In this document: piece by piece, positions 52,532 to 61,804 of the stretch | Layout of the letters: each line of letters starts with the position of its first letter | Position numbering within the stretch: position 1 is the stretch's first letter | Origin: Sanguibacter suaedae | GTDB lineage: Bacteria > Actinomycetota > Actinomycetes > Actinomycetales > Cellulomonadaceae | Assembly (NCBI RefSeq): GCF_016342785.1 | Contig: NZ_JAEINH010000005.1 | Span: forward strand, 171,224-235,223 | Reading direction: 5' to 3' | DNA: 64,000 nt | Position numbers and translations under genes: made by a program | The notes under the pieces: model-generated | Told to the model about the DNA's origin: nothing | What the model saw: only the letters and a program-made list of their open reading frames with translations | Databases searched by the model: none

Positions 52532-52574
52532 CAGCGTCGATTCCAGCAGAGGCCATCAGGGAGCGAGACACGCA

Positions 52575-54782
52575 GTGACCGTCGTCGAAGAGGACCGGAC
52601 CGAGCACACCCCCACGCGGGCGACCGGCGGCATGCCGAGCATCGTCAAGCGGGACGGGCGCGTGACCGAGTTCGACCCGTCGCGCATCGAGAACGCGCTC
52701 ATGGCCGCGTTCGCCGCGGTCCGTGACGAGCCGCGACCCCTGGTGGGCCCCGTCGTCCAGGGACTCACCCGTGAGGTCTGCGAGGAGATCGTCCGCCGGT
52801 TCCCCCAGACCGTGCAGATCTACGAGGTCCAGAACGTCGTCGAGCACGTGCTCATGGAGAGCCGCCACTACGACGTCGCCGAGGCGTACATCGGGTACCG
52901 CGTGCAGCGGGACATCGCACGCAGCCGGTCCACGGACGTCAACCACTCCATCGGCCAGCTCCTCGACAAGGCGAGCGCCGTCGTCAACGAGAACGCCAAC
53001 AAGGACAGCGACGTCTTCAACACCCAGCGCGACCTCACCGCCGGGGCGGTGGGCAAGGCCGTCGGCCTGACGATGCTTCCCGCGCACGTCGCGAACGCCC
53101 ACCAGAAGGGCGAGCTCCACTACCACGACCTCGACTACCACCCCTACTCCCCCATGACGAACTGCTGCCTCATCGACTTCCGGTCGATGCTCAGCAAGGG
53201 CTTCCGCATCGGCAACGCCGAGGTCGAGCCGCCGCGCTCCATCCAGACGGCGACAGCGCAGATCACGCAGATCATCGCGAACGTCTCGTCGAGCCAGTAC
53301 GGCGGGTGCACGGTCAACCGCATCGACGAGCTCCTCGCCCCCTACGCGGCGAACAACCTCCGGAAGCACCTCGCCGACGCCGAGGAATGGGTGAGCGAGC
53401 CAGAGCGGCGTGAGGAGTACGCCAGGGCGAAGACCCGCAAGGACATCCACGACGCCATGCAGTCGCTGGAGTACGAGATCAACACGCTGTTCACGTCCAA
53501 CGGGCAGACGCCCTTCACGTCGCTGGGCTTCGGGCTCGGCACGGGGTGGTTCGAGCGTGAGATCCAGCGCGCCATCCTCGACATCCGCATCGAGGGCCTC
53601 GGCGGTGAGCACCGGACGGCCATCTTCCCCAAGCTCATCTTCACGCTGCGCCGCGGCGTGAACCTCGAGCCGGCCGACCCCAACTACGACATCAAGCAGC
53701 GGGCGCTCGAGTGCTCCACCAAGCGCATGTACCCGGACGTGCTCAGCTACGACAAGATCGTGGAGCTCACGGGCAGCTTCAAGGCTCCCATGGGCTGCCG
53801 GTCGTTCCTCCAGGGGTGGGAGGACGAGAACGGTGAGGACCTCGTCGAGGGTCGCATGAACCTCGGTGTCGTCACCCTCAACCTGCCGCGCATCGCCCTG
53901 GAGACCCGCGGTGACACCGACGCCTTCTGGGCGTTGCTCTCCGAGCGCCTCGACACGGTGCGCGACGCGCTGCTGTTCCGCATCGGGCGCTGCACCGAGG
54001 CGACACCGGGCAACGCACCGATCCTCTACCGGTACGGCGCGTTCGGCCGGCGCCTGGACCCCGAGGACTCCGTCGACCAGCTGTTCCGCGACGGGCGCGC
54101 CACCGTGTCCCTCGGGTACATCGGGCTCTACGAGGCCGCGGCCGCGTTCTTCGGTGGCGCGTGGGAGGACGACCCGGAGGCGAAGGACTTCACGCTCGAC
54201 ATCCTCCGGACGCTCTCGGGCCGCACCCGCGCGTGGACGGCCACGTACTCCTACCAGTTCTCCGTGTACGCGACCCCGAGCGAGAGCCTCACGGACCGCT
54301 TCTGCCGGCTCGACAAGGAGAAGTTCGGCGCGGTCGAGGACATCACCGACAAGGACTACTACACGAACAGCTTCCACTACGACGTGCGCAAGAACCCGAC
54401 GCCGTTCGAGAAGCTCGACTTCGAGAAGGACTACGCCCCGCTGACCTCGGGCGGGTTCATCCACTACTGCGAGTACCCGATCCTCCAGCACAACCCGAAG
54501 GCCCTCGAGGCTGTCTGGGACTACGCGTACGAGCGCGTCGGCTACCTCGGCACCAACACACCGATCGACCACTGCTACGAGTGCGACTACTCCGGTGACT
54601 TCTCCCCCACGGCCCGCGGGTTCAGGTGCCCGGAGTGCGGCAACGAGGACCCGCGCACGTGCGACGTCGTCAAGCGCACGTGCGGCTACCTCGGCAACCC
54701 GCAGGCCCGCCCCATGGTGCACGGCCGGCACACGGAGATCGCGTCGCGCGTGAAGCACCTGCCCGACGGCCTGGCGGACTGA
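52575..54782 (+). CDS. nrdD: Anaerobic ribonucleoside-triphosphate reductase (class III), 735 aa
   Basis: This glycyl-radical enzyme reduces NTPs to dNTPs without oxygen. The N-terminal ATP-cone (SIVKRDGRVTEFDPSRIENAL, about residues 22-110) gives allosteric control. The body contains the conserved NSCQYGG-like SSQYGGCTVNRIDE segment. The C-terminus has the zinc Cys pairs CYEC and CPEC, then the glycyl-radical motif RTCGYLGNP (about 711-719). Its GTG start at 52575 lies just before the ATP-cone. It is followed after 4 nt by nrdG and preceded by two NrdR boxes. Its presence indicates growth or survival without oxygen. Confidence 0.96.
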   Translation: MTVVEEDRTEHTPTRATGGMPSIVKRDGRVTEFDPSRIENALMAAFAAVRDEPRPLVGPVVQGLTREVCEEIVRRFPQTVQIYEVQNVVEHVLMESRHYDVAEAYIGYRVQRDIARSRSTDVNHSIGQLLDKASAVVNENANKDSDVFNTQRDLTAGAVGKAVGLTMLPAHVANAHQKGELHYHDLDYHPYSPMTNCCLIDFRSMLSKGFRIGNAEVEPPRSIQTATAQITQIIANVSSSQYGGCTVNRIDELLAPYAANNLRKHLADAEEWVSEPERREEYARAKTRKDIHDAMQSLEYEINTLFTSNGQTPFTSLGFGLGTGWFEREIQRAILDIRIEGLGGEHRTAIFPKLIFTLRRGVNLEPADPNYDIKQRALECSTKRMYPDVLSYDKIVELTGSFKAPMGCRSFLQGWEDENGEDLVEGRMNLGVVTLNLPRIALETRGDTDAFWALLSERLDTVRDALLFRIGRCTEATPGNAPILYRYGAFGRRLDPEDSVDQLFRDGRATVSLGYIGLYEAAAAFFGGAWEDDPEAKDFTLDILRTLSGRTRAWTATYSYQFSVYATPSESLTDRFCRLDKEKFGAVEDITDKDYYTNSFHYDVRKNPTPFEKLDFEKDYAPLTSGGFIHYCEYPILQHNPKALEAVWDYAYERVGYLGTNTPIDHCYECDYSGDFSPTARGFRCPECGNEDPRTCDVVKRTCGYLGNPQARPMVHGRHTEIASRVKHLPDGLAD

Positions 54783-54786
54783 CGCC

Positions 54787-55341
54787 GTGCGGGAGCCCCA
54801 GGCGGACTGGGTGTCGGAGCGTCTCAGCCGGGACCACATCGCCGACTACAAGCCGTTCGTGTTCGTCGACGGCGAGGGCGTGCGGTGCAGCCTCTACGTC
54901 AGCGGGTGCCTCTTCGCGTGCGATGGGTGCTTCAACGAGGCCGCCTGGAGCTTCCGCTACGGGCGGCCCTACACGACCGAGCTCGAGGACCGGATCATCG
55001 CGGACCTCGGCCACGAGTCCGTGCAGGGCCTGAGCCTGCTGGGCGGCGAACCGTTCCTCAACACCGGGGTGTGCCTGCGCCTGATCGCCCGGATGCGGGC
55101 GGAGCTGGGCCCGACGAAGGACGTGTGGGCGTGGTCGGGCTTCACCTTCGAGCAGCTCCTCGCGGGCAGCCCCGACAAGGTCGAGCTCCTCAGGGAGCTC
55201 GACGTCCTAGTCGACGGGCCGTTCACGCTCGCCGAACGAGACCTCACCCTGCCGTTCCGGGGCAGCCGCAACCAGCGGGTTCTCGACGTGCGGGCGTCAC
55301 TGCGTGCGGGCGCGGCCGTTCGAGCTCAGCGCGTCGCGTAG
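54787..55341 (+). CDS. nrdG: Anaerobic ribonucleotide reductase activating protein (radical SAM), 184 aa
   Basis: This enzyme generates the glycyl radical on NrdD using S-adenosylmethionine and a [4Fe-4S] cluster. The cluster motif C-x3-C-x2-C is seen as CLFACDGC (about residues 42-49). LLGGEPF is the SAM-binding GGE motif, and VWAWSGFTFEQL and DVLVDGPF follow as expected for NrdG. The GTG at 54787 is 4 nt after the nrdD stop, so the genes form one operon. Its 3' end overlaps the convergent RNA methyltransferase gene by 16 nt. Confidence 0.95.
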   Translation: MREPQADWVSERLSRDHIADYKPFVFVDGEGVRCSLYVSGCLFACDGCFNEAAWSFRYGRPYTTELEDRIIADLGHESVQGLSLLGGEPFLNTGVCLRLIARMRAELGPTKDVWAWSGFTFEQLLAGSPDKVELLRELDVLVDGPFTLAERDLTLPFRGSRNQRVLDVRASLRAGAAVRAQRVA

Positions 55342-56144
55342 AACACCACGGCCGCACTCGCGGCGACGTTCAGCGAGTCCACTCCCCCGGCCATGGGGAT
55401 CTTCACTACGGTGTCCACGGCGTGCAGCGTGGACCGCTGCAACCCGTGCCCTTCGGTGCCGAACACGAACGCCGACCGCTCGTGCCCCTGGGCCACGAAC
55501 TCGTCGAGGGTCTGGGAGTCATCGCTCAACGCCAACGCCGCCACCGTGAAACCCGCACCCCGGAGCTCCTCGACACCACCGGGCCAATCCTCGATGCGCG
55601 TCCACGGCACCTGGAACACCGTCCCCATGCTCACCCGCACGCTGCGCCGGTACAACGGGTCCGAGCACCGCGGCGTCACCAGAACCGCATCCACTCCCAG
55701 ACCCGCAGCACCCCGGAAGATTGCACCGACGTTGGTGTGGTCGACGATGTCCTCGAGGACCGCCACCCGGCGCGCCCCCTGCCCGCCACGTGCCGACGCG
55801 AGGAGCTCCGTGACGGGCATCAACGGTGGTCGATGCATCGATGCGAGGGCGCCCCGGTGCAGGTGGAACCCGGTGATGGACTCCAGGACGGCCGGCTCCC
55901 CCACGTACACGGGGACGTCGGGCCACTCCGCGAGGACGTCCGCCATGGACTCCAACCACTTCTCGGCCATGAAGAACGACCGCGGTCGATGCCCCGCCGC
56001 GAGCGCCCGCCGGATCACCGTCGAGCTCTCCGCGATGAACAGGCCTTTGGCGGGTTCGTCCTTGGAGCGGAGCACCACGTCCGTGAGGTGGGTGTAGTCG
56101 AGGACACGGTCGTCGGAGGCATCGGTGATGATCTGTGGCTGCAC
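55326..56144 (-). CDS. TrmH/SpoU-family RNA 2'-O-methyltransferase, 272 aa
   Basis: This is an SAM-dependent ribose methyltransferase with the trefoil-knot SPOUT fold. The three family motifs are clear: VLEDIVDHTNVGAIFR (motif 1), FVFGTEGHGL (motif 2) and IPMAGGVDSLNVAASAAV (motif 3). An N-terminal substrate-binding part (about residues 15-100) has a FIAESSTVIRRAL stretch. The RNA target (tRNA or 23S rRNA position) is not certain. The GTG at 56144 is chosen because family similarity starts there (QPQIITDASD); upstream codons are Gly/Arg-rich and unlikely. Confidence 0.92.
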   Translation of the reverse strand: MQPQIITDASDDRVLDYTHLTDVVLRSKDEPAKGLFIAESSTVIRRALAAGHRPRSFFMAEKWLESMADVLAEWPDVPVYVGEPAVLESITGFHLHRGALASMHRPPLMPVTELLASARGGQGARRVAVLEDIVDHTNVGAIFRGAAGLGVDAVLVTPRCSDPLYRRSVRVSMGTVFQVPWTRIEDWPGGVEELRGAGFTVAALALSDDSQTLDEFVAQGHERSAFVFGTEGHGLQRSTLHAVDTVVKIPMAGGVDSLNVAASAAVVFYATR

Positions 56145-56193
56145 CTGATGATTCTCCCCGACGCCGCCGCCTCCCCCGTCGACCCCTAGGCCC

Positions 56194-58191
56194 CTACTCC
56201 TCGGCAGCGTCCGCGAACTGGCTCTGGTACAGCCGCGCGTACGCCCCACCGGTGGCGAGGAGCTCGTCGTGGGTGCCCTGCTCCACGATGTCGCCGTGCT
56301 CCATGACGAGGATGAGGTCGGCGTCCCGGATGGTCGACAGGCGGTGCGCGATGACGAAGCTGGTGCGGTGGGCGCGCAGCGCGTTCATGGCCTTCTGGAC
56401 GAGGACCTCGGTGCGGGTGTCCACGGAGCTCGTGGCCTCGTCGAGGACGAGGATGGGCGGGTCGGCGAGGAACGCCCGCGCGATGGTGAGGAGCTGCCTC
56501 TCCCCCGCGCTCACGCTCGACCCCTCGTCGTCGAGCACCGTGCCGTACCCGTCGGGCAGGGTCCGCACGAACGCGTCGACATGCGTGGCCACCGACGCCT
56601 CGAGGAGGCGCTCCTCCGTGACGTCTCCGGGGGCTCCGTACCGGATGTTGTCGGCGATGGTGCCCTTGAACAGCCACGTGTCCTGGAGCACCATGCCGAT
56701 GTTGGAGCGCAGGGCGTCGCGCGTCATCGTCGCGATGTCCACGCCGTCCAAGGTGATGCGCCCGCCGTCCACCTCGTAGAACCGCATGAGGAGGTTCACC
56801 AGGGTGGTCTTGCCCGCCCCGGTCGGCCCCACGATCGCGACCGTGCGGCCGGGTTCGGCGACGATCGACAGATCCGTGATGAGCGGGACCTCGGGCGAGT
56901 ACCCGAAGCGCACGTTCTCGAACGCCACCCGCCCGCGCACCTCGCCCGGTACCGCGGCGTCCTGCGGGTCGGGGGTCTGCTCGGTGGCGTCGAGGAGGTC
57001 GAACACGCGCTCCACGGACGCCACACCGGACTGCAGGAGGTTCATCATGGACGCCACCTGCGTGATGGGCTGCGTGAACTGGCGCGAGTACTGGATGAAC
57101 GCCTGGACATCACCCAGCGTCATCGACCCCGACGCGACCCGCAGGCCGCCCACCACGGCGACTACCACGTAGTTGAGGTTCGCGATGAACCCCATGGCGG
57201 GCTGGATGAGACCCGAGATGAACTGGGCCCGGAAGCTCGACTCGTAGAGCGCCGCGTTCTCCTGCGTGAACGTGTCGATCGCGGACTGCTGGTGCCCGAA
57301 CACCTTCACCAGGGCGTGCCCGGAGTACATCTCCTCGATGTGGGAGTTCACCGTCCCCGTCGCCGCCCACTGCTTGATGAACTGCGGCTGCGAGCGCTTG
57401 GCGATCATGGCGGTGACCACCACGGACAGGGGCACGGTGACCAGCGCGACGACGGCGAGGAGCGGGGAGATCCAGAACATCATGCCGAGCACACCGATGA
57501 TGGTGAGCAGGGCGGTGACGAGCTGGGAGAGGGTCTGCTGGAGGGTCTGGGCGACGTTGTCGATGTCGTTGGTGACTCTGGACAGGACCTCCCCGCGCTT
57601 CTGGGCGTCGAAGTAGGACAACGGGAGGCGGTTGAGCTTCTCCTCGACGCGAGCACGCAGGCTGAGCACGGTGCGTTGCACGACGAGCGCGGTGAGCCGA
57701 CCCTGCAGCCACCCGAAGAGGAACGCGCCGACGTACACGGCGACGACGAGGAGCAGAACGTCCCGCAGAGCCGTGGTGTCGAGCCCCTGGCCGGGGACGA
57801 CGTCCATCCCGGAGACGAGGTCGGCGAAGGTGTCGTCGCCTGCGGCGCGCAGCCCGGTGACGACCTCGTCCTTGGTCTGCCCGGCGGGGAGCTGTCGGCC
57901 CACCACGCCGCGGAAGATGATGTCGGTGGCGGTCCCGAGGAGCTTGGGGCCGAGGACGGTGAGCCCCACGGAGACGACCGCGAGGAGCGTGATCACGACG
58001 ACGCGCAGCCGCTCCGCCCGGAGGTAGCCGCCGAAGCGCCGCAGCGAGCCCGTGAAGTCCATGGCCTTCTCGGAGGGCATCCCCATGCTGCCCATGGGGC
58101 CGCCGGGGCGACCGCCCGGGTGTCCTCCGGGGCGCGGGGCGGGCTTCTCGTCCGGGCGCTCGTCGACCTCGGTGGTGCGTGCGCCGCTCAT
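56194..58191 (-). CDS. ABC exporter half-transporter B, 665 aa
   Basis: This protein has an N-terminal six-helix membrane domain (about residues 55-400) fused to an ABC ATPase. The membrane domain is preceded by a ~35-residue Pro/Gly-rich tail. Walker A is GPTGAGKTT (about 459), the signature is degenerate (SVSAGERQ, about 560), and Walker B is LVLDEATSSVD. The ATG at 58191 overlaps the stop of the other half (ATGA). Heterodimeric exporters of this type pump drugs, lipids or peptides; the substrate is unknown. It is the second gene of the pair, transcribed after the 577-aa half. Confidence 0.93.
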   Translation of the reverse strand: MSGARTTEVDERPDEKPAPRPGGHPGGRPGGPMGSMGMPSEKAMDFTGSLRRFGGYLRAERLRVVVITLLAVVSVGLTVLGPKLLGTATDIIFRGVVGRQLPAGQTKDEVVTGLRAAGDDTFADLVSGMDVVPGQGLDTTALRDVLLLVVAVYVGAFLFGWLQGRLTALVVQRTVLSLRARVEEKLNRLPLSYFDAQKRGEVLSRVTNDIDNVAQTLQQTLSQLVTALLTIIGVLGMMFWISPLLAVVALVTVPLSVVVTAMIAKRSQPQFIKQWAATGTVNSHIEEMYSGHALVKVFGHQQSAIDTFTQENAALYESSFRAQFISGLIQPAMGFIANLNYVVVAVVGGLRVASGSMTLGDVQAFIQYSRQFTQPITQVASMMNLLQSGVASVERVFDLLDATEQTPDPQDAAVPGEVRGRVAFENVRFGYSPEVPLITDLSIVAEPGRTVAIVGPTGAGKTTLVNLLMRFYEVDGGRITLDGVDIATMTRDALRSNIGMVLQDTWLFKGTIADNIRYGAPGDVTEERLLEASVATHVDAFVRTLPDGYGTVLDDEGSSVSAGERQLLTIARAFLADPPILVLDEATSSVDTRTEVLVQKAMNALRAHRTSFVIAHRLSTIRDADLILVMEHGDIVEQGTHDELLATGGAYARLYQSQFADAAEE

Positions 58192-59921
58192 GCTGCCTCC
58201 TCCGCGGAGAGCTGGGACAGGACGATCTCCTGGTAGGTGAGGCACGTCTCGAGAAGCTCGTCGTGGGTGCCCTGGCCGACGACGCGGCCGTTGTCGAGGA
58301 CGACGATCTTCTCCGCCGTCCGGATGGTCGCGACGCGTTGCGCGACGACGATGGTCGTGGCGTCCCGCGTGCGGGGCACGAGGGCGCGGCGCAGGGCAGC
58401 GTCGGTGGCGTAGTCGAGGGCGGAGAACGAGTCGTCGAAGAGGTAGACCTTGGGGTCACGGATGACGGCGCGTGCGATCGCGAGGCGCTGGCGCTGCCCG
58501 CCGGAGAAGTTGGTGCCGCCCTGGGAGACGGGGGTGTGCAGCCCGTCGGCGAGCTCGGACACGAAGTCCTTGGCCTGCGCGACCTCGAGGGCGTCCCACA
58601 TCTGCTCCTCGGTGGCATCCTCACGTCCGTAGGCGAGGTTCGAGGCGATGGTCCCGGAGAACAGGTACGGCTTCTGGGGCACCATGCCGATGTGCGCCCA
58701 CACGTCCGCGCCGACCACGTCCCGCACGTCCGTACCGTCGATGCGGACGGCACCCGCGGTGGCGTCGAAGAGGCGCGGGACGAGGTTGAGGAGAGTCGTC
58801 TTCCCGGAGCCTGTGGAGCCGATGATCGCGGTGGTCTGCCCGGGTTCCGCGGTGAAGGTCACGTCGGACAGCACGGGTTCCTGGGCGCCCGGGTAGCGGA
58901 ACTCGACGCCGTCGAGCTCGACACGACCCGTGACACCGGTGAGCGGTGCGGGCGCGGGCGGCTCGACGACGCTGGGCCGGGTGTCGAGGACCTCGGTGAT
59001 GCGCTCGGCGGACACCGCCGCGCGGGGCACCATCATGAAGATCATCGTGGACATCATGACGGCCATGAGGATGTACATGATGTAGCTGAGGTACGCGATG
59101 AGCGCCCCGACCTGCATCTCGCCCGCGTCGATGCGCTGGGCCCCGAACCACACGACGGCGACGCTCGAGAGGTTCATGACGAGCATGACCACCGGGAACA
59201 TGAGCGCCATGAGCCGGCCCACCCGCAGCGAGGTGTCGAACAGCTCGTCGTTGGCGACCTGGAACCGTCGCTCCTCGTGGCGTTCGCGGACGAACGCCCG
59301 GATCACGCGGATCCCGGTGATCTGCTCGCGCAGCACCGAGTTGATGCGGTCGATGCGCACCTGCACGAGCCGGAAGTACGGCACCATCCTCGAGATGATG
59401 ATCCCGATGGTCAGCCCCAGCACCGGGATGACCACCACGAGCAGCGCCGAGAGGCCCACGTCCTCGCGGAGCGCCATGATCACGCCACCGACGAGCATGA
59501 TCGGCGCCATGACCATGATGGTCAGCCCGAGCATGACGACCATCTGCACCTGCTGCACGTCGTTCGTGGTGCGGGTGATGAGGGTCGGCGCACCGAAGCG
59601 CCCCACGTCCTGGCCGGAGAACGTCTGGACGGTCGTGAACAGCGACTGGCGCACGTCCCGGCCGAAGCCCATGGCAGCACGGGCCCCGAAGTACACGGCC
59701 ACGCCCGCGCAGAGGATCTGCACGAGGCTGATGACGAGCATGAGCCCACCGGTGCGCACGATGTACCCGGTGTCCCCCACGGCGACACCACGGTCGATGA
59801 TGTCCGCGTTGAGGCTCGGCAGGTAGAGGGTCGCGAGCGTCTGGGCGAGCTGCAGGACGAGGACGGCGACGAGCGCCGTCCGGTAGGGCGCGAGGTGGTT
59901 CCGCAACAACCTCAGGAGCAT
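58188..59921 (-). CDS. ABC exporter half-transporter A, 577 aa
   Basis: A membrane domain with about six helices (residues 1-320) precedes an ABC ATPase with Walker A GSTGSGKTT (about 369), signature NFSGGQRQR and Walker B VYLFDDSFSALD. The residue after Walker B is Ser (DDS), where a canonical site has Glu, so one composite ATP site is probably inactive, as in many heterodimeric exporters. It pairs with the 665-aa half, with a 4-nt overlap. The start at 59921 (MLLRLLRNHLAPYR) fits the family. Confidence 0.93.
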   Translation of the reverse strand: MLLRLLRNHLAPYRTALVAVLVLQLAQTLATLYLPSLNADIIDRGVAVGDTGYIVRTGGLMLVISLVQILCAGVAVYFGARAAMGFGRDVRQSLFTTVQTFSGQDVGRFGAPTLITRTTNDVQQVQMVVMLGLTIMVMAPIMLVGGVIMALREDVGLSALLVVVIPVLGLTIGIIISRMVPYFRLVQVRIDRINSVLREQITGIRVIRAFVRERHEERRFQVANDELFDTSLRVGRLMALMFPVVMLVMNLSSVAVVWFGAQRIDAGEMQVGALIAYLSYIMYILMAVMMSTMIFMMVPRAAVSAERITEVLDTRPSVVEPPAPAPLTGVTGRVELDGVEFRYPGAQEPVLSDVTFTAEPGQTTAIIGSTGSGKTTLLNLVPRLFDATAGAVRIDGTDVRDVVGADVWAHIGMVPQKPYLFSGTIASNLAYGREDATEEQMWDALEVAQAKDFVSELADGLHTPVSQGGTNFSGGQRQRLAIARAVIRDPKVYLFDDSFSALDYATDAALRRALVPRTRDATTIVVAQRVATIRTAEKIVVLDNGRVVGQGTHDELLETCLTYQEIVLSQLSAEEAA

Positions 59922-59964
59922 GCGGTCCCAGCTTTCGGGAGGACCCGGGGAGGCCCCGGGAAGG

Positions 59965-59994
59965 ACGGACGGCCAGGATGCTGACCGTCCGTCA
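59965..59994. terminator. Hairpin between two leftward genes
   Basis: Arms GACGGACGG (59965-59973) and CCGTCCGTC (59986-59994) are perfectly complementary with a 12-nt loop. It lies in the 95-bp gap after the lone ABC ATPase gene (stop 60017) and before the exporter pair, on their shared strand, so it may terminate the former. Confidence 0.45.
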
Positions 59995-60016
59995 TCCTAC
60001 GAGGCCCCACCGACCG

Positions 60017-60832
60017 TCAGCCGGAGTGACCCCCGCGCGGCACGTCCTTCTGCGCGGCGCGCGCCGACCAGCGGTCGCCGGTCCGGGTGACCTCGAGCGG
60101 CAGGTCGAACGCGGCGGACAGGTTCTCGTCGGTGAGCACGTCGTCCACGGGGCCCGCCATGTGGATGCGCCCCTCCTTCATGAGCATCACGTGCGTGAAC
60201 CCTGGCGGGATCTCCTCGACGTGGTGCGTCACGAGCACGAGCACGGGTGAGCGCGGATACGCCGCGAGCTCCGCGAGCGCACCGACGAGCTCCTCGCGAC
60301 CACCGAGGTCGAGGCCCGCAGCGGGCTCGTCGAGGAGCAGCAGCTCGGGGTCCGTCATGAGGGACCGTGCGATCTGGACGCGCTTGCGCTCGCCCTCGCT
60401 GAGCGTCCCGAAGCGGCGCCCGGCGAGGTGGTCGACGCCGAAGGCGGCGAGGAGGTCGGCGGCACGGCCCTGGTCGAGGTCCTCGTAGGCCTCCCGCCAC
60501 CGGCCGGTCACGGCGTACGCGGCGGTGAGCACCACGTCGGAGACGAGCTCGCCCGCCGGGATCCGCTCGGCGAGCGCGGCGCTCGCGAGGCCGATGCGGG
60601 GGCGCAGCTCGAAGACGTCGACGCGGCCGAGGCGCGAGCCGAGGACCTCGGCGGTCCCGCTGGTGGGGTGCATGCGCGCGGCGGCGATCTGCAGGAGCGT
60701 CGTCTTCCCCGCGCCGTTGCGGCCGAGGACCACCCAGCGTTCGCCGTCGGCCACCTGCCACGACACGTCATCGACGATGTTCTTCTCGCCGCGGCGGACA
60801 GATACGTTCTGCAGGTCAACAACCCAGGTCAT
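60017..60832 (-). CDS. Stand-alone ABC ATP-binding protein, 271 aa
   Basis: This is a single ABC ATPase domain without a membrane partner nearby. Walker A is GRNGAGKTT (about residue 42), the signature LSEGERKR (about 143), Walker B LLLLDEPAAGLD, and the switch His is in LVTHHVEE. It resembles ModF/YlmA-type actinobacterial ATPases that are often encoded alone. The ATG at 60832 (TWVVDLQNVSVRRG follows) is preferred over one 21 nt upstream because the ABC fold begins there. A transport role cannot be assumed. Confidence 0.88.
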   Translation of the reverse strand: MTWVVDLQNVSVRRGEKNIVDDVSWQVADGERWVVLGRNGAGKTTLLQIAAARMHPTSGTAEVLGSRLGRVDVFELRPRIGLASAALAERIPAGELVSDVVLTAAYAVTGRWREAYEDLDQGRAADLLAAFGVDHLAGRRFGTLSEGERKRVQIARSLMTDPELLLLDEPAAGLDLGGREELVGALAELAAYPRSPVLVLVTHHVEEIPPGFTHVMLMKEGRIHMAGPVDDVLTDENLSAAFDLPLEVTRTGDRWSARAAQKDVPRGGHSG

Positions 60833-60900
60833 GCCTCCAGACCCTATCCGCATCCGGCCCCACCGGGTGACGGAGACGCGAGGAGGCGTACTTTTGTGCG

Positions 60901-61767
60901 GTGAGTCAGTCCAACCAGGCCCCCCGCCCGTCCGCCGACCCGGGGACCCTCCTGCCCCGCTCCGCGTCGCTCGCCCTCTGGGCGCGGGCGACGTCCCCCG
61001 ACGCTCCCGTGCGCCCCGCCGTCCGGGCGGTCGTCGGGGACGACGAGCCGCACGCGGTGAGCGGCCCGCCGGCCGACGCCCTGGGCGTCACGGACCTCGA
61101 GCACCTCCTCGAGGCGTGGGCGGGGAGGGTCGTCGCGTCGGCCGCCCTCTTCCCGGGGCCGGGTGACGCCATGGGCGTCCCCGCGGAGGTGAGCGCCGAC
61201 GCCGTGGAGGCCGAGGAGTGCGTCCTCGTCACGCTCCGCCCCTCGGGCGGTCGCGCCGCAGCGGAGCAGGGGGACGACGGCGGTGCGGACCTCGAGCACT
61301 GGGCTCTGGTCCCGGACGTCCAGGAGTTCGGCTCCGAGTGGGAGCCGGGTCACCTCGTCGTGTGGCGCACGGCCCGGGTTGCCGACTGGTCCTACCGGAC
61401 TCTGGGCACCGTCGGATCACTCGCCGACGCGGAGCGGGCCCTCGTCAAGGGGCTGCGCGACGCCACGGCGGCGCTCGTGTCGCTCGACGTGCCCCGCTGG
61501 CGCGAGGATGCGGGCGAGGCCATCGCGAACCTCCGTCAGACCGTCGACCTGCGTCACCTGCTCCCGCCGGGCGACGACCCGCGGCGCTCCCAGGTGTTCC
61601 AGTCCGCGGCGCGGCTGCGGGCCATCGTCGACCTCGCGGGCGTCGACGATGGCGGTGCCGTGAACCTCTGGCAGGCCGACCAGCGGTCGACCGCGCTCCG
61701 GGAGATCGACCGCGTGGCCCGCCGCGCGATGGCGGCGGCCACCGTCGTCCTCCCCGGGGCTCGCTGA
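60901..61767 (+). CDS. Conserved hypothetical actinobacterial protein, 288 aa
   Basis: I do not recognise a domain. The protein is soluble, Ala- and Asp-rich, with no signal peptide. The N-terminal half contains SASLALWARATSPD and a patterned VVASAALFPGPGD segment. The C-terminal half (about residues 170-285) is helical with conserved-looking WREDAGEAIANLRQTVDLRHLLPPGDDPRRSQVF. The GTG at 60901 is 68 nt from the divergent ABC gene. It is convergent with glgA, leaving 37 bp. Confidence 0.75.
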   Translation: MSQSNQAPRPSADPGTLLPRSASLALWARATSPDAPVRPAVRAVVGDDEPHAVSGPPADALGVTDLEHLLEAWAGRVVASAALFPGPGDAMGVPAEVSADAVEAEECVLVTLRPSGGRAAAEQGDDGGADLEHWALVPDVQEFGSEWEPGHLVVWRTARVADWSYRTLGTVGSLADAERALVKGLRDATAALVSLDVPRWREDAGEAIANLRQTVDLRHLLPPGDDPRRSQVFQSAARLRAIVDLAGVDDGGAVNLWQADQRSTALREIDRVARRAMAAATVVLPGAR

Positions 61768-61804
61768 GCCGCACCCGGCCCGGGCGCGACCTCACGTCGA
61801 GCCG

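Noticed and set aside
52401-54839. Long minus-strand extension of the yccF frame across nrdD
   Set aside because: Only the last 128 codons resemble a known family (YccF); the upstream part is antisense to nrdD and has shadow-like composition.
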